A stretch of 64,000 nucleotides of DNA from Neobacillus cucumis (lineage in GTDB: Bacteria > Bacillota > Bacilli > Bacillales_B > DSM-18226). Of the stretch, positions 25,234-35,002 are shown piece after piece. A model generated the notes under the pieces. The model saw only the letters and a list, made by a program, of their open reading frames with translations. It was not told where the DNA came from and searched no databases. Positions within the stretch are counted from its first letter, which is position 1. Every line of letters begins with the position of its first letter. The position numbers and the translations under genes were made by a program. The stretch lies in the NCBI RefSeq assembly GCF_023715505.1, contig NZ_JAMBOH010000005.1, positions 248,001-312,000 of the forward strand, written 5' to 3'.

Positions 25234-25867
25234 ATCATTTCCTCCTAATCCTACTAACAAATATTCACCAATTAAGGAACTTAAATACTTCCTTATTATT
25301 TAAAAGTGAAGTGCCGACTAAAAATAAAAGGGTAAGCTCTTTTATTTTATTAGATTCTATTATGAAAAATTTAGTTAACCTTTTAAAAGCATCAGTTTCT
25401 AAAACACTTTCTCTGTATATTAAATCACACTTTTTGATATTTTTGTGAACTTTTTTTGAATAATTTTAGACTAAATTGTGACAAAACTTAAAACGTACTA
25501 TGTGATTCATACACTTCCATACATTTGATCTCTTCCATAAAATAACTGTTAAGAAAAAAAGAATAAGATTGTTCTTATTTATTAATTTTTATTCTTTTAT
25601 TTGTACTTTTAGCATTCCTCTTTATTTAATTTTACTACCTTAAAATTAAGATTCAACCCTTTTGACTATTTTCACTATAATAATAGTGAAATATAGTTAT
25701 TATTCATCTACCACTTTTTATTTAATTATTGTCAGCTAAAAATCTGTTCTTTTTATACTATTTTCGTTATGATTAATAGGGACTTTTCAATCTAGCTACT
25801 TTTTCATTTATTATACTGTCAGGTTTAACCAATGACAAATTATTGAACTATTTAAGAGGTGAATTTT
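25234..25867. other. ctaB-ctaA divergent intergenic region
   Basis: A 634-bp, very AT-rich gap with no plausible gene. It must hold the divergent promoters for ctaB and ctaA. The only clear structure is an inverted repeat at 25670-25691 (TTTCACTAT, 4-base spacer, ATAGTGAAA), about 180 bp before ctaA. A weaker AAGAATAAGA/TTCTTATT hairpin lies near 25560. ResD-dependent control of ctaA/ctaB is known in B. subtilis, but I cannot assign ResD sites here. Confidence 0.6.
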
Positions 25868-26776
25868 TTGCGACGTTCTTTGAAGTGGCTGGCGGTTGCA
25901 ACCACAATCGTAATGATATTTATTTTACTTGGCGGTGCCTTGGTTACAAAGACCGGGTCTGGGATGGGGTGTGGAAGATCCTGGCCTTTATGCGAGGGGA
26001 AATTTGTTCCCTCGGAAATAACTCCTGAACTAATGATTGAGCTTGCTCATCGGCTTGTCTCAGGAGCTGGGGGAATAATGGTTCTCGTTCTTTCGGTTTG
26101 GTCATGGAAAGCAATTGGTCATATTAGAGAAACTAAATTTCTTTCATTACTGTCATTTATCTTTTTGCTTTTACAAGGATTAATTGGGGCTGCCGCCGTA
26201 CTATGGGGACAATCAGGATTTGTCCTTGCCTTGCATTTCGGAATATCACTCGTTTCCTTTGCATCCGTGTTCTTACTAACCTTGCTTATATTTGAAATCG
26301 ATAAAAAGTTCGATGCAGAAAAGCTATACATCGATAAACGAATGGGGTTTCATATTGTAGGTGTCTCTATTTACAGTTATCTTGTCATCTATACAGGAGC
26401 ATTGGTCCGCCATATGAAAGCAAGTCTTGTATGCCTCGATTGGCCTTTATGCTCTAATGAAAACCTTTCCTTGCCATCAGACATATACCAATGGGTGCAA
26501 ATGGGGCATCGTGCCGCAGCAGGGATCATTTTTATCTGGATTTCATATATTTTTTACCTTGCCGTACGTCATTATAAAGAGCAGAAAGTTCTATATTGGG
26601 GCTGGATGATTGCTTTCATCCTTGTGTCCTTACAAGTAATTGCAGGAGCGTTTATCATCTTTAGCATGTTAAACCTTTATATCGCACTCCTGCATGCCTT
26701 TTTTATCACTTGTTTATTCGGTGTATTAAGTTATTTCCTTCTCTTGTATTCAAGATCACGTCGGAATCATCAATAA
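25868..26776 (+). CDS. ctaA: Haem A synthase
   Basis: A 302-residue membrane enzyme with eight transmembrane helices that oxidises haem O to haem A. The TTG at 25868-25870 is used: AAGAGGTG lies 6 bp upstream and contains the alternative GTG, which is therefore part of the ribosome site. The family signatures are [20 protein letters not shown] (Cys pair with CEGKF in the first extracellular loop), [10 protein letters not shown] (His ligand), [17 protein letters not shown] (second Cys pair) and MGHRAAAG. It is transcribed away from ctaB and ends in the terminator shared with pycA. Confidence 0.95.
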   Translation: MRRSLKWLAVATTIVMIFILLGGALVTKTGSGMGCGRSWPLCEGKFVPSEITPELMIELAHRLVSGAGGIMVLVLSVWSWKAIGHIRETKFLSLLSFIFLLLQGLIGAAAVLWGQSGFVLALHFGISLVSFASVFLLTLLIFEIDKKFDAEKLYIDKRMGFHIVGVSIYSYLVIYTGALVRHMKASLVCLDWPLCSNENLSLPSDIYQWVQMGHRAAAGIIFIWISYIFYLAVRHYKEQKVLYWGWMIAFILVSLQVIAGAFIIFSMLNLYIALLHAFFITCLFGVLSYFLLLYSRSRRNHQ

Positions 26777-26813
26777 AAAAGTTGCCGGTAACTCCCGGCA
26801 ACTTTTTTATTAC
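26774..26813. terminator. Bidirectional terminator ctaA/pycA
   Basis: AAAAAAGTTGCCGG and CCGGCAACTTTTTT form a long GC-rich stem with a 5-base loop, with T-runs on both strands. Confidence 0.92.
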
Positions 26814-26819
26814 TCTCAT

Positions 26820-29800
26820 TTAAGCTTTTGTCAGTTCTACTAAAAGGTCTCCTGTTAGGATGGCATCCCCACTTTTAACGTACAGGTCTTTTACTATACC
26901 CGAAAAGGGTGCTTGAACCGTTGTTTCCATTTTCATCGCTTCTGTGATCAGTAAATGATCTCCTCTTACTACTTTCTCTCCTTTTTCTACCAAAACCTTA
27001 ATAACTGTTCCCGGCATAGTGGCTGAAAGGTGCTCTTCATTTTTCATATCTGCCTTCAATCTAGATGTGACCGTTGCTTTAATACTCTCATCCTTGATAG
27101 ACACCTCGCGCGGCTGTCCATTTAGCTCAAAATAAACCACCCTTGTGCCGTCGGCCTGGGGCTGACCAATCGAGATTAACTTAACAATCAGTGTTTTACC
27201 TTTTTCAATTTCTACCTCAATTTCTTCACCCAATCTCATTCCATAAAGGAATGTTGGTGTATCGAGCATCGAAATATTCCCAAATCGTTCATTTGCCTTG
27301 ATATATTCTAAAAACACCTTTGGATAGAGTGCATAAGATAAAATTTCAAAATCGGTTACTTGTCTGCCAAGTTCTTCAAACAGCTCTTCTTTAAGTATGT
27401 CGAAATTCACCTCATCAAGAAGTTCACCAGGTCGAACTTCTAAAGGCTTCTTTCCTTTTAAAATGACTTTTTGAAGTTCTTCAGGGAATCCTCCGTATGG
27501 CTGCCCTAAATAACCTTCAAATAATTCAACAACAGAGTCAGGGAAATCGAGACTATTCCCCTTTAATAAAACATCCTCCTCCGTTAAGTCATTTTGCACC
27601 ATAAATAGGGCCATATCCCCTACAACCTTTGAGGAAGGAGTTACCTTAACAATGTCCCCAAACATTTGGTTGACACGGGAGTACATTTCTTTTACTTCAT
27701 CCCATTGTTCTCCAAGCCCTACTGCTTTAGCTTGCTGTTGAAGATTGCTATATTGACCGCCTGGCATTTCATGCTTATATACTTCTGAATGAGGGGAAAT
27801 CATTCCACTTTCAAAATCATGATAAACTTTGCGTACATCTTCCCAGTAATAGGAAAGCTTCTCTAGCGCATCAATATTTACCTTTGGCTTTCTCGTATTT
27901 CCTTCAAGTGCATAGAATAAGGAATTAGCACTTGGCTGCGATGTTAATCCTGCCATTGTACTTAATGCTGTATCAACAATATCAACCCCGCCATCAATGG
28001 CACGTGCATAGGTGAAAATTCCATTTCCACTTGTATCATGTGTGTGGAGATGAATAGGGATATCGACAGTCGCTTTTAATTCGGATATTAACCGATAAGC
28101 TGCTTCAGGCTTTAACAGTCCGGCCATATCTTTTATTGCCAGAATATGAGCACCTTGCTTCTCCAACTCTTTTGCTAATGTTCGGTAATAGTCGAGATTA
28201 TACTTTACTCTTGTTGAGTCTAAGATATCCCCTGTATAACAGATGGCTGCCTCAGCAATTTTCCCTGACTGGCGGACTGCATCAATGGCAACTTCCATTC
28301 CCTTTACCCAGTTTAGACTGTCAAAAATCCGGAAGACATCGATTCCTGCTGAGGCTGACTGATTGATAAATTCACGGATTAAATTATCCGGATAATTCTT
28401 ATATCCAACAGCATTAGCGCCGCGAAACAGCATTTGAAAAAGGACGTTTGGAATCTTTTCACGAAGAGTTAATAAGCGGTCCCATGGATCTTCCTTTAGG
28501 AACCTATAGGCAACATCAAAGGTTGCCCCTCCCCACATCTCGAACGAAAATAAATCCGGTAATAATTTGGCTGTTTCTTCTGCAATATGTGCAATATCTT
28601 TGGTCCGCATTCTAGTCGCTAATAATGACTGATGGGCATCCCGATAGGTAGTATCTGTTAGTAAAACTTGCTTTTGATTTTTAATCCATTCAACAAGACC
28701 ATCAGGCCCATATTGATCCAGAATTTGTTTGGTCCCATTCTGATATGGAACATCATATTTTAATGTTGGAATTCTAGGCTTTGAGAAAACAGGTCTTTTC
28801 TTTTTCTCAATTCCAGGAAATCCATTCACTGTAACATTTCCGATATAACTTAAAAGTTTTGTTCCTCTGTCCTTACTTATAGGAAAGATAAATAATTCTG
28901 GTGTTGTATCAATAAACGATGTATCATATTCACCATTTCTAAACTTCTCATGTTTGACGACATTTTCAAGGAATGGAATATTGGTCTTTATTCCTCTAAT
29001 CCTAAACTCCTGTAAATTCCGTACCATCTTTGCTGCTGCTTGTTCAAAAGTTAATGCCCACGTTGATAGTTTTACAAGCAAGGAATCGTAATAGGGTGTG
29101 ATAACGGCTCCCTGATAACCATTACCAGCATCAAGACGTACGCCAAATCCCCCACCTGAACGATAAGCCATTATTTTTCCAGTATCAGGCATAAAATTGT
29201 TCAGTGGATCCTCTGTTGTAACCCTGGACTGAATGGCAAAACCATTTAACTTAATTTTTTCTTGAGCAGGAATTCCAATAATCGGACCGTGCAGTTCATG
29301 TCCTTCCGATACTAATATTTGTGTTTGAACGATATCAATTCCAGTTACTAATTCTGTTACAGTATGTTCCACCTGTACACGCGGATTCACTTCAATGAAA
29401 TAAAAATCATTTCCGGAAACAAGAAATTCAACGGTACCTGCATTTAGATATTGGACCTTGCCCATTAATTTTACTGCTGCCTGGCAGATCGAGTTCCGAA
29501 GATCCTCAGAAATGGAAACACTTGGAGCCACCTCAACCACTTTTTGATGCCGTCTTTGAACGGAACAATCGCGGTCAAAAAGATGAACCATGTTTCCATG
29601 CTGATCCCCAATGATCTGAACCTCAATATGTTTGGGATTTTCAATTAGTTTTTCAAGATAGACCTCATCGTTTCCAAAAGCGGCTTTCGCTTCGGATTTA
29701 GCTCGTTCAAAGGCTTCGCGGACTTCCTCTTTACTTTTAACAATTCTCATCCCGCGTCCCCCACCGCCTAATGAGGCTTTAATAATGATTGGGAAGCCAT

Positions 29801-30263
29801 GGATAGCTGCAAATTCTTCCACTTCACTTGCCTCATTGACAGGGCCATCACTGCCTGGAATGACGGGAATATTGGCAAGTTCTGCCTGGCTTCTTGCTTT
29901 TACTTTGTCCCCAAACATATCCAGGTGATTGGACGATGGTCCGATAAAAATAATTCCCTCTTCTTCACAGCGTTTGGCAAAATGAATGTTTTCTGATAGG
30001 AAACCATAACCTGGGTGAATCGCATTTACACCATTTTTTTTAGCAATGTCAATAATTCCATCAATGTCTAAATAAGCGTCAATTGGTTTTTTTCCTTCTC
30101 CTACTAAATAAGCTTCATCTGCTTTATATCGATGGTAGGAGCCTGAATCCTCTTTCGAATAAATTGCAACAGTCCGAATATTCAGTTCAGTACAAGCCCG
30201 AAAAACCCTTATCGCAATCTCCCCGCGATTAGCCACCAATACTTTATTAATCTGTCTTGTCAC
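26820..30263 (-). CDS. pycA: Pyruvate carboxylase
   Basis: An 1147-residue multidomain enzyme making oxaloacetate from pyruvate, bicarbonate and ATP, the main anaplerotic step in Bacillus. Order: biotin carboxylase (about 1-455; KVLVANRGEIAIRVFRA, RRHQKVVEVAPS), carboxyltransferase TIM barrel (about 525-800; DTTYRDAHQSLLATRMRT with the metal Asp, and HLHTHDTSGNG), allosteric linker and C-terminal biotinyl domain, with biotin Lys1111 in TEAMKMET. The start is GTG at 30261-30263, 6 bp after GAGGTG; upstream codons in frame lie in the ribosome site. It is flanked by ftsW upstream and ctaA downstream, as in B. subtilis. Confidence 0.98.
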   Translation of the reverse strand: MTRQINKVLVANRGEIAIRVFRACTELNIRTVAIYSKEDSGSYHRYKADEAYLVGEGKKPIDAYLDIDGIIDIAKKNGVNAIHPGYGFLSENIHFAKRCEEEGIIFIGPSSNHLDMFGDKVKARSQAELANIPVIPGSDGPVNEASEVEEFAAIHGFPIIIKASLGGGGRGMRIVKSKEEVREAFERAKSEAKAAFGNDEVYLEKLIENPKHIEVQIIGDQHGNMVHLFDRDCSVQRRHQKVVEVAPSVSISEDLRNSICQAAVKLMGKVQYLNAGTVEFLVSGNDFYFIEVNPRVQVEHTVTELVTGIDIVQTQILVSEGHELHGPIIGIPAQEKIKLNGFAIQSRVTTEDPLNNFMPDTGKIMAYRSGGGFGVRLDAGNGYQGAVITPYYDSLLVKLSTWALTFEQAAAKMVRNLQEFRIRGIKTNIPFLENVVKHEKFRNGEYDTSFIDTTPELFIFPISKDRGTKLLSYIGNVTVNGFPGIEKKKRPVFSKPRIPTLKYDVPYQNGTKQILDQYGPDGLVEWIKNQKQVLLTDTTYRDAHQSLLATRMRTKDIAHIAEETAKLLPDLFSFEMWGGATFDVAYRFLKEDPWDRLLTLREKIPNVLFQMLFRGANAVGYKNYPDNLIREFINQSASAGIDVFRIFDSLNWVKGMEVAIDAVRQSGKIAEAAICYTGDILDSTRVKYNLDYYRTLAKELEKQGAHILAIKDMAGLLKPEAAYRLISELKATVDIPIHLHTHDTSGNGIFTYARAIDGGVDIVDTALSTMAGLTSQPSANSLFYALEGNTRKPKVNIDALEKLSYYWEDVRKVYHDFESGMISPHSEVYKHEMPGGQYSNLQQQAKAVGLGEQWDEVKEMYSRVNQMFGDIVKVTPSSKVVGDMALFMVQNDLTEEDVLLKGNSLDFPDSVVELFEGYLGQPYGGFPEELQKVILKGKKPLEVRPGELLDEVNFDILKEELFEELGRQVTDFEILSYALYPKVFLEYIKANERFGNISMLDTPTFLYGMRLGEEIEVEIEKGKTLIVKLISIGQPQADGTRVVYFELNGQPREVSIKDESIKATVTSRLKADMKNEEHLSATMPGTVIKVLVEKGEKVVRGDHLLITEAMKMETTVQAPFSGIVKDLYVKSGDAILTGDLLVELTKA

Positions 30264-30327
30264 GTAAAGCACCTCGTATTCTATGTATTTTTAAAAACGC
30301 AAGGGACATAATTCCCCTGCATTTTCG

Positions 30328-31542
30328 TTAAAGATAATAAACCTTGCCATCATCAGACTTTAACCTTTTGTCTGCTTGCCCTTGTTTATTTTTATTTTTA
30401 TATTTACTTTCATATTTCACAAACATCGAAACATTAACAAGTATGCCAGTTGCTCCTGCAAGCATTAACAGCGATGACCCCCCATAACTTATAAAAGGAA
30501 GCGGTACACCGGTCAGTGGAATAATACCAGATACCCCTGCCAAGTTAATAAAAGACTGAATACCGATCATGCTAGATATACCAAACGCTAATAAACTGCC
30601 AAACGGGTCTTTACATTTCATCCCGATATGAATTCCCCGTAAAACAATATAGGAGAGAAGGAGAATAACAAAACCCACACCCCAAATTCCTAATTCCTCA
30701 GCGATGATAGCCATAATAAAGTCTGTGTGGGACTCTGGCAGATACCCTAACTTTTGAATACTTTTTCCTAGTCCCAGTCCGTTTACTCCGCCCGAACCAA
30801 TCGCAATATACGAGTTCGCCAGATGGAAACCGGCATCTTTCACATATTTTTCATCAAACGGATTACCCATTACTTCAAAGCGGCTCATTTGTTCAGGTGA
30901 AAATATTTTTCCCCAGGAGACAAGAACAAGCGGCAGGAGTACTATGAGAACCATTAAAACTAATTTCCAGATGGTTTTAAAATTCATACCAGAAGCGATT
31001 ATAATTGTTCCAGCAATCGCTGCAATAATGACTGCTGTTCCAAAGTCTGGCTGGACCGCAATAAGCACACAGACGATAAAAAGATATACTAGAGGTGGAA
31101 GTACACCTTTATTGAACTGATTAATATACGGTTGTTTTTTTGCATACACAGACGCCAAATAAATAATTACACCCAGTTTTACAAATTCAGATGGCTGAAA
31201 GAGAAAGGAGCCTATTTGATACCAGCTTTGGGCATTGTTCTTTACTTGTCCAAAAACAAAAAGACCAAGCAAAGCTACAATTGACGCAATGACCATTGGA
31301 GCCAGAAACCATTTCGTATAATTCATTATTTTATAAGGAACAAGCGCGGTAATTAGAAATATTACAGCAAATACTAACAAAAATATCTTTTGCCTTTGAT
31401 AGAAAAAATCAGGACTTACTTGGTACCTTTGAACCGCGTAGGCCATGCTTGCACTGTAAATCATCACAAGTCCGAACGCGCACAGAAGGATGATGGCAGT
31501 AATCAACGAATAGTCATATGATTTTAATATTTTTCTCAGCAT
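30328..31542 (-). CDS. ftsW: Septal peptidoglycan polymerase FtsW
   Basis: A 404-residue SEDS-family glycosyltransferase with ten transmembrane segments that polymerises lipid II at the division septum with a cognate class B PBP. SEDS signatures are QKLGYLPESHTDFIMAIIAE (near 265, with the catalytic-region Asp), GLGLGKS just before it and PLTGVPLPFISYGGSSLL near 345. It has a charged cytoplasmic tail. ftsW directly upstream of pycA is the B. subtilis order, separating it from the rodA and spoVE paralogues. Confidence 0.94.
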   Translation of the reverse strand: MLRKILKSYDYSLITAIILLCAFGLVMIYSASMAYAVQRYQVSPDFFYQRQKIFLLVFAVIFLITALVPYKIMNYTKWFLAPMVIASIVALLGLFVFGQVKNNAQSWYQIGSFLFQPSEFVKLGVIIYLASVYAKKQPYINQFNKGVLPPLVYLFIVCVLIAVQPDFGTAVIIAAIAGTIIIASGMNFKTIWKLVLMVLIVLLPLVLVSWGKIFSPEQMSRFEVMGNPFDEKYVKDAGFHLANSYIAIGSGGVNGLGLGKSIQKLGYLPESHTDFIMAIIAEELGIWGVGFVILLLSYIVLRGIHIGMKCKDPFGSLLAFGISSMIGIQSFINLAGVSGIIPLTGVPLPFISYGGSSLLMLAGATGILVNVSMFVKYESKYKNKNKQGQADKRLKSDDGKVYYL

Positions 31543-31666
31543 TTAAAACGTCCTCATTTTCAAAAATTGATAGTATACCATACTATTATAATAGAAAATG
31601 CGTGTCATTACTTGAGGAAATTCTCCTTTGTTGCATGTTTTTAATAAAGAATATTCAAAATTAATA

Positions 31667-31706
31667 AAAAACTCAAACATTACACCGTATTGTTTGAGTT
31701 CTTATT
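31667..31706 (-). terminator. Terminator after ylaN
   Basis: AACTCAAAC and GTTTGAGTT pair with a 13-base loop; the minus strand continues into TTTTTTATTAA. Confidence 0.8.
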
Positions 31707-31712
31707 TATGCA

Positions 31713-31997
31713 TTATTTTTTTAAGGATGCATCGTGTAGAGCCGACAATTCTCTCTCTAATTGATCTAAGATTGTTTTTCCATCCTTAGCATCTATTAAG
31801 CCTAATCGCACAGCAAAGTCTATTTCTCTTGAAAGGCCAAACATTTGTGTATCCAATACCTCTTCATAAAGAGGGCATTGAGGCATCGTGAGATTGTCCA
31901 TTTGCACTTTGATAAGCTTTAATATCTTTTCAGCGTCAGCCTGGAGCAAGGCATAGGCTTTTTCATGGTGATTCACGATCATTTCAGACGCCAACAT
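31713..31997 (-). CDS. ylaN: YlaN (UPF0358), iron-linked Fur-interacting protein
   Basis: A 94-residue all-helical protein nearly identical in its core to B. subtilis YlaN ([40 protein letters not shown]). YlaN is needed under low iron and has been reported to bind Fur and ferrous iron. The ATG at 31995-31997 follows GGGGGGATCA and restores the family N-terminus; ten further upstream codons have no ribosome site. It is transcribed divergently from the unknown 165-residue gene. Confidence 0.9.
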   Translation of the reverse strand: MLASEMIVNHHEKAYALLQADAEKILKLIKVQMDNLTMPQCPLYEEVLDTQMFGLSREIDFAVRLGLIDAKDGKTILDQLERELSALHDASLKK

Positions 31998-32274
31998 TGA
32001 TCCCCCCATTTCAGAGCGATAATTCAACTTATCTATAAATTTTACCGTTTAGACTACAAAATTGCAAGAACAATGAAGGATATTCACAAAAGGAGTTATC
32101 TTTTATGACAACCTGGTCAAAAAAAGATATACTAAGAAAGCAGAATCCATTTATTTGACTACTAAAATAACGGATTAATTTATTATAAAGTACTCTTGTA
32201 TATTTGAGTGTTAGTGGAAACCACAAATGACTAATATATATATACATGCAGACAAGATTTGAGGGGGATGGATG

Positions 32275-32772
32275 ATGGGGAATATCTTAACGATAACAGG
32301 GAATGTAAAATTTACAATTACGCTTGATCCCGGTGTTTGGATTTTTGACGACCGACGGGTTGATTTAAATACTTACTTTTCACAAGTAAAGGAGACAACC
32401 GATTCCGATGAGGCCTATACAAAAGCAGTTTCTAAACACTGGGATCGTGAAATAATGGAGGGAGCAATTTATCCTCCAACATTAAAAACCGAAAAGAAAT
32501 TTGAAAAAGAAAAGGTATTGACTGGTACTTTCGGAATTCCATTTAAACCATTTTTGTTAAATTCGGAGCCGGCTCCTGATGCCAAAAGTTTAGTTGTCCA
32601 AACCGCAACGGAGAAAATAGAGTTCCCATTAGAAACTGCATATGACTTTATTTTAGGTTATTCAAATAATGGTAAACCTTTAACTTCTGATGGACCTGTC
32701 CATATTTATTTTGGTGACGGCTCTAATCAGGATAATCCTATTAAAAGTATAACTGGCTTTACCATTAAATAA
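32275..32772 (+). CDS. Conserved hypothetical protein, unrecognised
   Basis: A 165-residue acidic soluble protein that I cannot assign. The ATG at 32275 lies about 8 bp after GAGGGGG; an ATG one codon earlier is possible. It starts MGNILTITGNVKFTITLDPG, then VWIFDDRRVDLNTYF, and ends with VHIYFGDGSNQDNPIKSITG. Strand-rich segments, a KHWDREIMEGAIYPPTL stretch and no cysteines suggest a beta-rich fold. Related Bacillus proteins have sometimes been labelled peptidyl-prolyl isomerase, but I see no cyclophilin, FKBP or parvulin motif. It stands between ylaN and the PhoH gene, where B. subtilis has other genes (ylaL, ylaM). Confidence 0.75.
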   Translation: MGNILTITGNVKFTITLDPGVWIFDDRRVDLNTYFSQVKETTDSDEAYTKAVSKHWDREIMEGAIYPPTLKTEKKFEKEKVLTGTFGIPFKPFLLNSEPAPDAKSLVVQTATEKIEFPLETAYDFILGYSNNGKPLTSDGPVHIYFGDGSNQDNPIKSITGFTIK

Positions 32773-32792
32773 GAGAGAAATTCTACACCCTG

Positions 32793-32826
32793 CCTAAACG
32801 GATGCCTGTTGGCACCCGTTTTAGAC
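32793..32826 (+). terminator. Hairpin after the 165-residue gene
   Basis: TAAACGGATGCC and GGCACCCGTTTTA pair with one mismatch. A T-tract is weak. A second palindromic pair (GCTATAGC ... GCTATAGC, 32837-32864) follows, before the PhoH gene end. Confidence 0.55.
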
Positions 32827-32871
32827 ACCTCCCTGCTATAGCGCCTGATCCAAGTGCTATAGCTTTTGGTC

Positions 32872-34200
32872 TTATAATAAATCGGCGGCCAATCGGGCTA
32901 GACCTGATCGTTCCCCTTTTAACAGCTTTACATGTCCGGAAATTTCCTGATCCTTAAACTTCTCCACTACATAAGTTAAGCCATTGTTATAGGCATCTAA
33001 ATATGGATGATCAATCTGTTCCGGGTCCCCCATCAACACAATCTTACTGCCCTCTCCTACTCTTGTTAAAATCGTCTTCACTTCATGTTTGGTTAAGTTT
33101 TGGGCTTCGTCAATAATGATAAACTGCTTTGGCAGACTTCGACCGCGGATATATGTTAATGCCTCCACTTCAATCGAGCCCATCCCGGCTAGAATCGCAT
33201 CTAGTTCACCCGGCTTTTTTGTATTAAACAAATATTCTAAATTATCATAAATTGGCTGCATCCAAGGTCTAAGTTTTTCTTGTTTTTCTCCAGGCAAGAA
33301 ACCGAGATCTTTTCCCACGGGAACGATCGGTCTTGCCACCAAAAGCTTTTTATATTCTCTAAAATCTTCTGTTTGCATTAGTCCTGAAGCTAGTGCAAGT
33401 AATGTTTTTCCTGTTCCAGCTTTACCCGTTAATGTAACAAGCGGGATATCCTTGCGCAGCAATAATTCGATTGCCATCGTCTGCTGTACATTTCTGGAGT
33501 GTATCCCCCATACATGCTCTTGATTTAACGTTAATTTCTTTACCTTCTTACTCGTTTTATCGACCATACCAATGGCGGAAGCAGAACTGCCGAGTACATC
33601 CTTCATGATTAGGAATTGATTCGGATAGAATGGGTGGTTTGCTACCTCTGATAGTGATAATTCTCCTTTTTCGTAAAAACGGCCTAGCAATTCAATCGGT
33701 AGTAGCAATTCAAAAAAACCTGTATATATATGTTCCACTTCGACTACTCGGTCATTCAAAAAATCCTCTGCTGTAAGTCCAATCGCATCTGCTTTTACAC
33801 GTACTAATGCATCTTTACTAACAATTATTACGGGCTTGCCATCTTCCTTCGCTTGTTCCTCTAAGTATAAATTCTTTGCCACCGCCAGAATGCGATTATC
33901 ATTTGTTTTTTCTACGAATATGTCTTGAAGTTCATGAAATGATCGGTGGTTTAATTCAATCCTAATGGTTCCCCCGTTTTCAAGAGGAATTTTTTCATGA
34001 AGTTTCCCTGCTGCCCTTAGTCCATCGATTAAACGCGATACCTGCCTTGCATTCCTGCCAACTTCATCCATATATCTTTTCTTTGAGTCCACTTCTTCAA
34101 GGACCACTGCCGGAATTACGACCTCATTATCTTCAAACGAATAAATGGAATACGGGTCTTGGAGCAAGACATTTGTATCTAACACGTATATTTTACTCAA
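32872..34200 (-). CDS. ylaK: PIN-PhoH family ATPase (YlaK)
   Basis: A 442-residue PhoH2-type protein: an N-terminal PIN nuclease domain (about 1-150; KIYVLDTNVLLQDP with the first catalytic Asp) and a C-terminal PhoH P-loop ATPase (about 235-440; Walker A LTGKAGTGKTLLALA, then FIIIDEAQNLTKHEVKTIL and MGDPEQIDHPYLD). PhoH2 proteins in other bacteria unwind and cleave RNA in an ATP-dependent way; that activity is inferred here. The start is TTG, 7 bp after AGGAGG. It is divergent from ylaJ. Confidence 0.93.
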   Translation of the reverse strand: MSKIYVLDTNVLLQDPYSIYSFEDNEVVIPAVVLEEVDSKKRYMDEVGRNARQVSRLIDGLRAAGKLHEKIPLENGGTIRIELNHRSFHELQDIFVEKTNDNRILAVAKNLYLEEQAKEDGKPVIIVSKDALVRVKADAIGLTAEDFLNDRVVEVEHIYTGFFELLLPIELLGRFYEKGELSLSEVANHPFYPNQFLIMKDVLGSSASAIGMVDKTSKKVKKLTLNQEHVWGIHSRNVQQTMAIELLLRKDIPLVTLTGKAGTGKTLLALASGLMQTEDFREYKKLLVARPIVPVGKDLGFLPGEKQEKLRPWMQPIYDNLEYLFNTKKPGELDAILAGMGSIEVEALTYIRGRSLPKQFIIIDEAQNLTKHEVKTILTRVGEGSKIVLMGDPEQIDHPYLDAYNNGLTYVVEKFKDQEISGHVKLLKGERSGLARLAADLL

Positions 34201-34409
34201 AGCAACGCCTCCTGGTTCACTGGTGTATGGCTTGTTAAATTAGTTTCAACAATCCTTTGCTAGATTGGACTTTGGTAAAATATATGTTTATTGGAATAAA
34301 GATAGAAGACGTTCCGCACAATAAATGTTATTAAGACAAAAAACTTGTATGAGAGTCTACTGTTCAAGCCCATTTAACCATTATTTTATTATCTTGGAGG
34401 TGGATTATA

Positions 34410-34997
34410 ATGAAAATGATTCTTTTAACATCGGCCATTAGTTTACTTTTAACAGGCTGTAATACCGCTAATCATAACGAGAATGCAAAAAACGGCAACC
34501 AGCTAGTAAACGTGAAAAACAGTTATATTGACAATGTAGACCAGAAATCTGGGCAGGAAATTTCCAAGCGTCTTGTTGAGCTCGCTACTAGTATTCCAAA
34601 TGTGTCAGATGCAACTGCAGTAGTTTTGGGAAACTATGCGATTGTCGGTATTGATGTCAATGCCAAAATTGATCGATCACAGGTTGGTTCCATTAAGTAT
34701 TCTGTTGCAGAAAGTTTAAGAAAAGATCCATATGGAGCCAAAGCTATTGTTATCGCAGATGCAGACACCAATCAGCGTTTACGGGAAATACAGGCGGATA
34801 TTAAAAAAGGCAGGCCTATACAAGGAATTATGGAGGAACTCGCAGATGTCGCAGGACGGTTGATACCGGAAGTACCGGGCGATTTAATTACTCCAAGCCC
34901 TAAAAATGCTACCGAAAAACCAGATCAAAAACTCAAGGGCAATGAAGAAAAGAAACTAAACAAAGAGCAGGAAGACCAATCCAATCACCATAAGTAA
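34410..34997 (+). CDS. ylaJ: YhcN/YlaJ-family sporulation lipoprotein
   Basis: A 195-residue lipoprotein. The signal peptide ends in the lipobox LLTGC (Cys16). The mature domain (about 50-150) has the YhcN/YlaJ fold with GNYAIVGIDVNAKIDRSQVG and PYGAKAIVIADADTNQRL. The tail is Lys/Glu/Gln-rich. Family members sit in the forespore membrane or spore and influence germination. CTTGGAGGTGGATTATA precedes the ATG. A family A repeat begins 6 bp after its stop codon. Confidence 0.9.
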   Translation: MKMILLTSAISLLLTGCNTANHNENAKNGNQLVNVKNSYIDNVDQKSGQEISKRLVELATSIPNVSDATAVVLGNYAIVGIDVNAKIDRSQVGSIKYSVAESLRKDPYGAKAIVIADADTNQRLREIQADIKKGRPIQGIMEELADVAGRLIPEVPGDLITPSPKNATEKPDQKLKGNEEKKLNKEQEDQSNHHK

Positions 34998-35002
34998 GGA
35001 AA

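Noticed and set aside
25234..25867. A prophage or IS remnant in the ctaA-ctaB gap
   Set aside because: No open frame, terminal repeat or recombinase-like sequence was found; the gap is simply AT-rich.
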